Assembly: GCA_023392135.1 (NCBI GenBank)
Contig: JAEVZQ010000525.1
Location: 1 to 5,980 of the forward strand
Reading direction: 5' to 3'
From: Pseudomonadota bacterium
Lineage (GTDB): Bacteria; Pseudomonadota; Alphaproteobacteria; Rhizobiales; Hyphomicrobiaceae
Length of the DNA stretch: 5,980 bases
A program made the translations under genes and the position numbers. The first letter of the stretch is position 1, and each line of letters begins with the position of its first letter. Positions 5,453 through 5,980 of this stretch are shown here, in pieces. Under the pieces are notes generated by a model. The model was not told where the DNA came from. It worked only from the letters and a program-made list of their open reading frames with translations, and ran no database searches.

Positions 5453-5980
5453 ATGAACGTGCTCGCCTTCGATACCTGCTTCGGTGCCTGCTCAGCGGCT
5501 GTCCTGTGGAATGGGCAGCTGACCTGGCAATACGAGGAGATGGCGACCGGGCAGGCCGAACGGCTCGTCCCCATGATCGGGGAGGTGCTGGAAGAATCTG
5601 GAGCGAGGCTGCCCGATCTCGACACCATTGCCGTCACAGAGGGTCCGGGAACGTTCACCGGCACACGCGTCAGCGTAGCTGCCGCCCGGGGCCTTGCGCT
5701 CGCGACCAACCTGCCGATCCGAGCGGCCTCGAGCCTTCATGTGATGGCACGTCGTGCCTTCTCAGAGCTTGGTGATGTCGCAGCCGGGTTGACGCTCGCC
5801 GTTTGCGTGGATGCACGCGGAGGGCAGGTTTTTGTTCAGCTGTTCGATCCGGAAACCGGTGAGCCCATCACGCAGGCCGCGGTCATGGCGCCGGACGCTG
5901 CGGCCGCGCTCGGCGCCTCTGCTCCCCAGCTCTGCGTGGGCACCGGCGGACTGACGGTGAGCGAGGCGGATCTCAAAACC
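5453..5980 (+). CDS. tsaB: tRNA threonylcarbamoyladenosine biosynthesis protein TsaB (3' partial)
   Basis: TsaB (YeaZ) is the partner that activates TsaD in the bacterial TsaB-TsaD-TsaE complex, which places t6A at position 37 of tRNAs reading ANN codons. It belongs to the ASKHA fold but is not itself the catalyst. The frame is open from ATG 5453 to the window end (176 codons), so the last 50 or so residues are missing. Family features are the first strand MNVLAFDT (1-8), GQAERLVPMIGEVLEESG (33-50), DLDTIAVTEGPGTFTGTRVSVA (55-76) with the typical GPG-TFTG-R signature, ARGLALA (78-84), SSLHVMA (93-99) and the VDARGGQVFVQLF segment (119-131). The usual His before Ala-Glu is Gln here (QAE, 34-36), and the usual DAR-R is DARG. 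The ribosome site is weak (AGG at 5441-5443) and no clear promoter was found, so the start rests on homology. Confidence 0.94.
   Translation, partial: MNVLAFDTCFGACSAAVLWNGQLTWQYEEMATGQAERLVPMIGEVLEESGARLPDLDTIAVTEGPGTFTGTRVSVAAARGLALATNLPIRAASSLHVMARRAFSELGDVAAGLTLAVCVDARGGQVFVQLFDPETGEPITQAAVMAPDAAAALGASAPQLCVGTGGLTVSEADLKT

Noticed and set aside
1..5980. A defence, mobile or otherwise undescribed multi-gene system
   Set aside because: All six genes belong to well-known housekeeping families in a familiar chromosomal order, and no repeats, integrase, transposase or marked composition shift were seen.

Overview
The window looks like ordinary chromosomal backbone of a GC-rich alphaproteobacterium, most likely of the Hyphomicrobiales (Rhizobiales). 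This is inferred from three things: the strong protein-level resemblance of the genes to that group, the gene order glnD - murJ - trpS - usp - nfu - tsaB that is familiar there, and an Irr-type (ICE-box-like) iron operator in front of the Fe-S carrier gene. The genus cannot be told from this sequence. All six genes are on the + strand. I see no convincing gene on the - strand and no tRNA, rRNA, CRISPR array, insertion sequence or prophage.

Layout. Positions 1-1334 hold the C-terminal half of glnD (HD domain plus two ACT domains), whose start lies outside the window. Its stop overlaps the murJ start (ATGA, 1331-1334), and murJ, the lipid II flippase, runs to 2911. An 84-bp gap with a short Trp-codon-containing reading frame and two mutually exclusive hairpins precedes trpS (2996-4033), a complete class I tryptophanyl-tRNA synthetase. 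After a 98-bp gap comes a universal-stress-family protein (4132-4653). A 110-bp gap then carries the clearest regulatory region of the window: a near-consensus sigma70 promoter whose -10 box is half of a perfect 13-bp palindrome resembling an Irr/ICE box. This drives nfuA (4764-5318), an Nfu-type Fe-S carrier. A 134-bp gap after nfuA holds a 50-bp REP-like inverted repeat, followed by the first 176 codons of tsaB, which is cut by the window end.

How the genes work together. glnD and murJ are probably co-transcribed and translationally coupled, although nitrogen sensing and peptidoglycan precursor export are not functionally linked. trpS and tsaB both serve translation: tRNA charging, and t6A modification of ANN-decoding tRNAs. 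nfuA appears to be its own transcription unit under iron control. The region is mainly housekeeping. I did not find evidence of an undescribed system; the best leads are regulatory and lie in the three intergenic gaps before trpS, before nfuA and after nfuA.
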